Shown piece by piece: positions 63,307-64,000 of a stretch of DNA of 64,000 nt. The notes below the pieces were generated by a model. It ran no database searches. It was given only the letters and a program-made list of their open reading frames with translations, and had not been told where the DNA came from. The number at the start of each line of letters is the position of its first letter. The stretch's first letter is position 1. The DNA comes from Porphyrobacter sp. (lineage in GTDB: Bacteria; Pseudomonadota; Alphaproteobacteria; Sphingomonadales; Sphingomonadaceae), in contig JAGIBN010000011.1 in NCBI GenBank assembly GCA_017744315.1, forward strand, positions 1-64,000, written 5' to 3'. The position numbers and the translations under genes are program-made.

Positions 63307-64000
63307 ATGATGAAAGCCGTAACCTTCCAGGCCCTGCACCAACCGCTGGCCTTCGAAACGCTACCCGACCCGACGCCGGGAGCCGGCGAGGTCGTGGTCA
63401 AGGTCGGCCGCTGCGGCATCTGCGGCTCCGACCTGCACATGACCGAGGACGCCGCCTACGGCTGCAAGCACGGCGATGTGCTGGGCCACGAGTTTGCTGG
63501 TGAAGTGGTCGCGCTCGGCCGCGATACCGAGGGTTTGAAGACCGGCGATCTCGTCTCGGTCATCCCGCTGAAGAGCTGCGGCCAGTGCGCGCATTGCCGC
63601 AAGGGCGAGGTCCAGTGGTGCGACCACTTCGGCCTGCAAGGCGGCGGTTACGCCGAGTTCGCGGTCACGCGGCCAAACCAGTGCGTGAAGCTGCCGGTCG
63701 ACGTCTCGCTGGCGGATGGCGCGATCATCGAGCCGCTCGCCGTGGCGCTGCACGGGGTCAACCTCTCGGGCATGAAAGCGGGCGACAAGGCCCTCGTCCT
63801 CGGTGCCGGCCCCATCGGGCTCGCCGTCGCCTACTGGGCCAAGCGCATGGGCGCGTCGCGCGTGGCGGTGCAGGACATCGCCGAGTTCCAGCAAGGCCGC
63901 GCGCTAGGCATGGGGGCGGACGTGTTCGTCGTCGATCCGCAGGACCCGATCGGCGGCGCTGAGCGCGAGCTGGGCGGCAAGGCGGACGTGGTGTTCGAAT
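63307..64000 (+). CDS. Zinc-dependent alcohol dehydrogenase, truncated by window end
   Basis: The first 231 residues of a medium-chain dehydrogenase; the gene continues beyond 64000. Catalytic zinc ligands are Cys39 in GRCGICGSDLHM and His in LGHEFAGEVVALG; the structural zinc cysteines are in CGQCAHCRKGEVQWC; the Rossmann turn is LVLGAGPIGLAVAYWAK. EPLAVALHG confirms the group (threonine/butanediol/polyol dehydrogenase-like). Either of two adjacent ATGs (63307, 63310) may start it, AAGGA being just upstream. Expected to act in the same pathway as the SDR. Confidence 0.87.
   Translation, partial: MMKAVTFQALHQPLAFETLPDPTPGAGEVVVKVGRCGICGSDLHMTEDAAYGCKHGDVLGHEFAGEVVALGRDTEGLKTGDLVSVIPLKSCGQCAHCRKGEVQWCDHFGLQGGGYAEFAVTRPNQCVKLPVDVSLADGAIIEPLAVALHGVNLSGMKAGDKALVLGAGPIGLAVAYWAKRMGASRVAVQDIAEFQQGRALGMGADVFVVDPQDPIGGAERELGGKADVVFE

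Overview
This 64 kb, GC-rich window reads as chromosomal core and accessory DNA of a sphingomonad-type alphaproteobacterium (Novosphingobium/Sphingomonas/Erythrobacteraceae range). This is inferred from the complete Entner-Doudoroff operon, the paired DUF465 and DUF1465 proteins, PtsP (EI-Ntr), many TonB-dependent receptors with PepSY membrane proteins, CtrA-type half-sites and a REPIN-like repeat. I see no rRNA, transposase, integrase, prophage or CRISPR array. Most long open frames lying opposite another gene are high-GC shadows and were left out.

Layout. 0.1-2.4 kb: pyrB with a dihydroorotase homologue that has lost its metal ligands. 2.5-11 kb: sppA, tRNA-Val(CAC), a GT4 glycosyltransferase, serS-surE-K+ channel in one overlapping operon, a DUF1761 protein and rimO. 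11-15.5 kb: LysR/aldo-keto reductase/MFS module and two exported proteins of unknown role. 15.7-27.4 kb: iron (metal) uptake island with three TonB receptors, three PepSY membrane proteins, a small membrane protein and a haem-binding lipoprotein. 27.4-31.3 kb: GH3 beta-glucosidase and an exported helical-repeat protein. 31.4-40.4 kb: YjbQ and transglutaminase-like genes, then zwf-edd-glk-eda-ppc-like, every junction overlapping. 40.4-46.8 kb: L,D-transpeptidase-like gene, tilS, cpoB, rodZ-like, ptsP and DUF465. 46.9-57.8 kb: DUF465, DUF1465, metallo-hydrolase, DUF4230, nadA, transporters, a CitE-like lyase, lipB, a PmtA-like methyltransferase and ArsC-like. 57.8-64 kb: an orphan [2Fe-2S] subunit and a catabolic cluster (class II aldolase, 31-residue membrane peptide, VOC protein, MFS transporter, two tandem DAD-type cupins, SDR, zinc alcohol dehydrogenase cut by the window end).

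How parts may work together. Two near-identical LacI/GalR-type operators (TGGTAGCGCTATCA in the 5' end of the beta-glucosidase gene, TGGTAGCGGTATCA upstream of zwf) suggest one sugar-responsive regulator joins periplasmic glucoside cleavage to glucokinase and the Entner-Doudoroff pathway. In the uptake island two receptor operons carry Fur-like boxes, while a third receptor and the haem lipoprotein share a different array of (G/A/T)TAAC half-sites, so the island seems to answer to two signals. The right-hand cluster looks like a peripheral degradation pathway for an aromatic or hydroxylated ketone substrate that I cannot name; it and the haem lipoprotein/PepSY/TonB set are the best candidates for undescribed biology.
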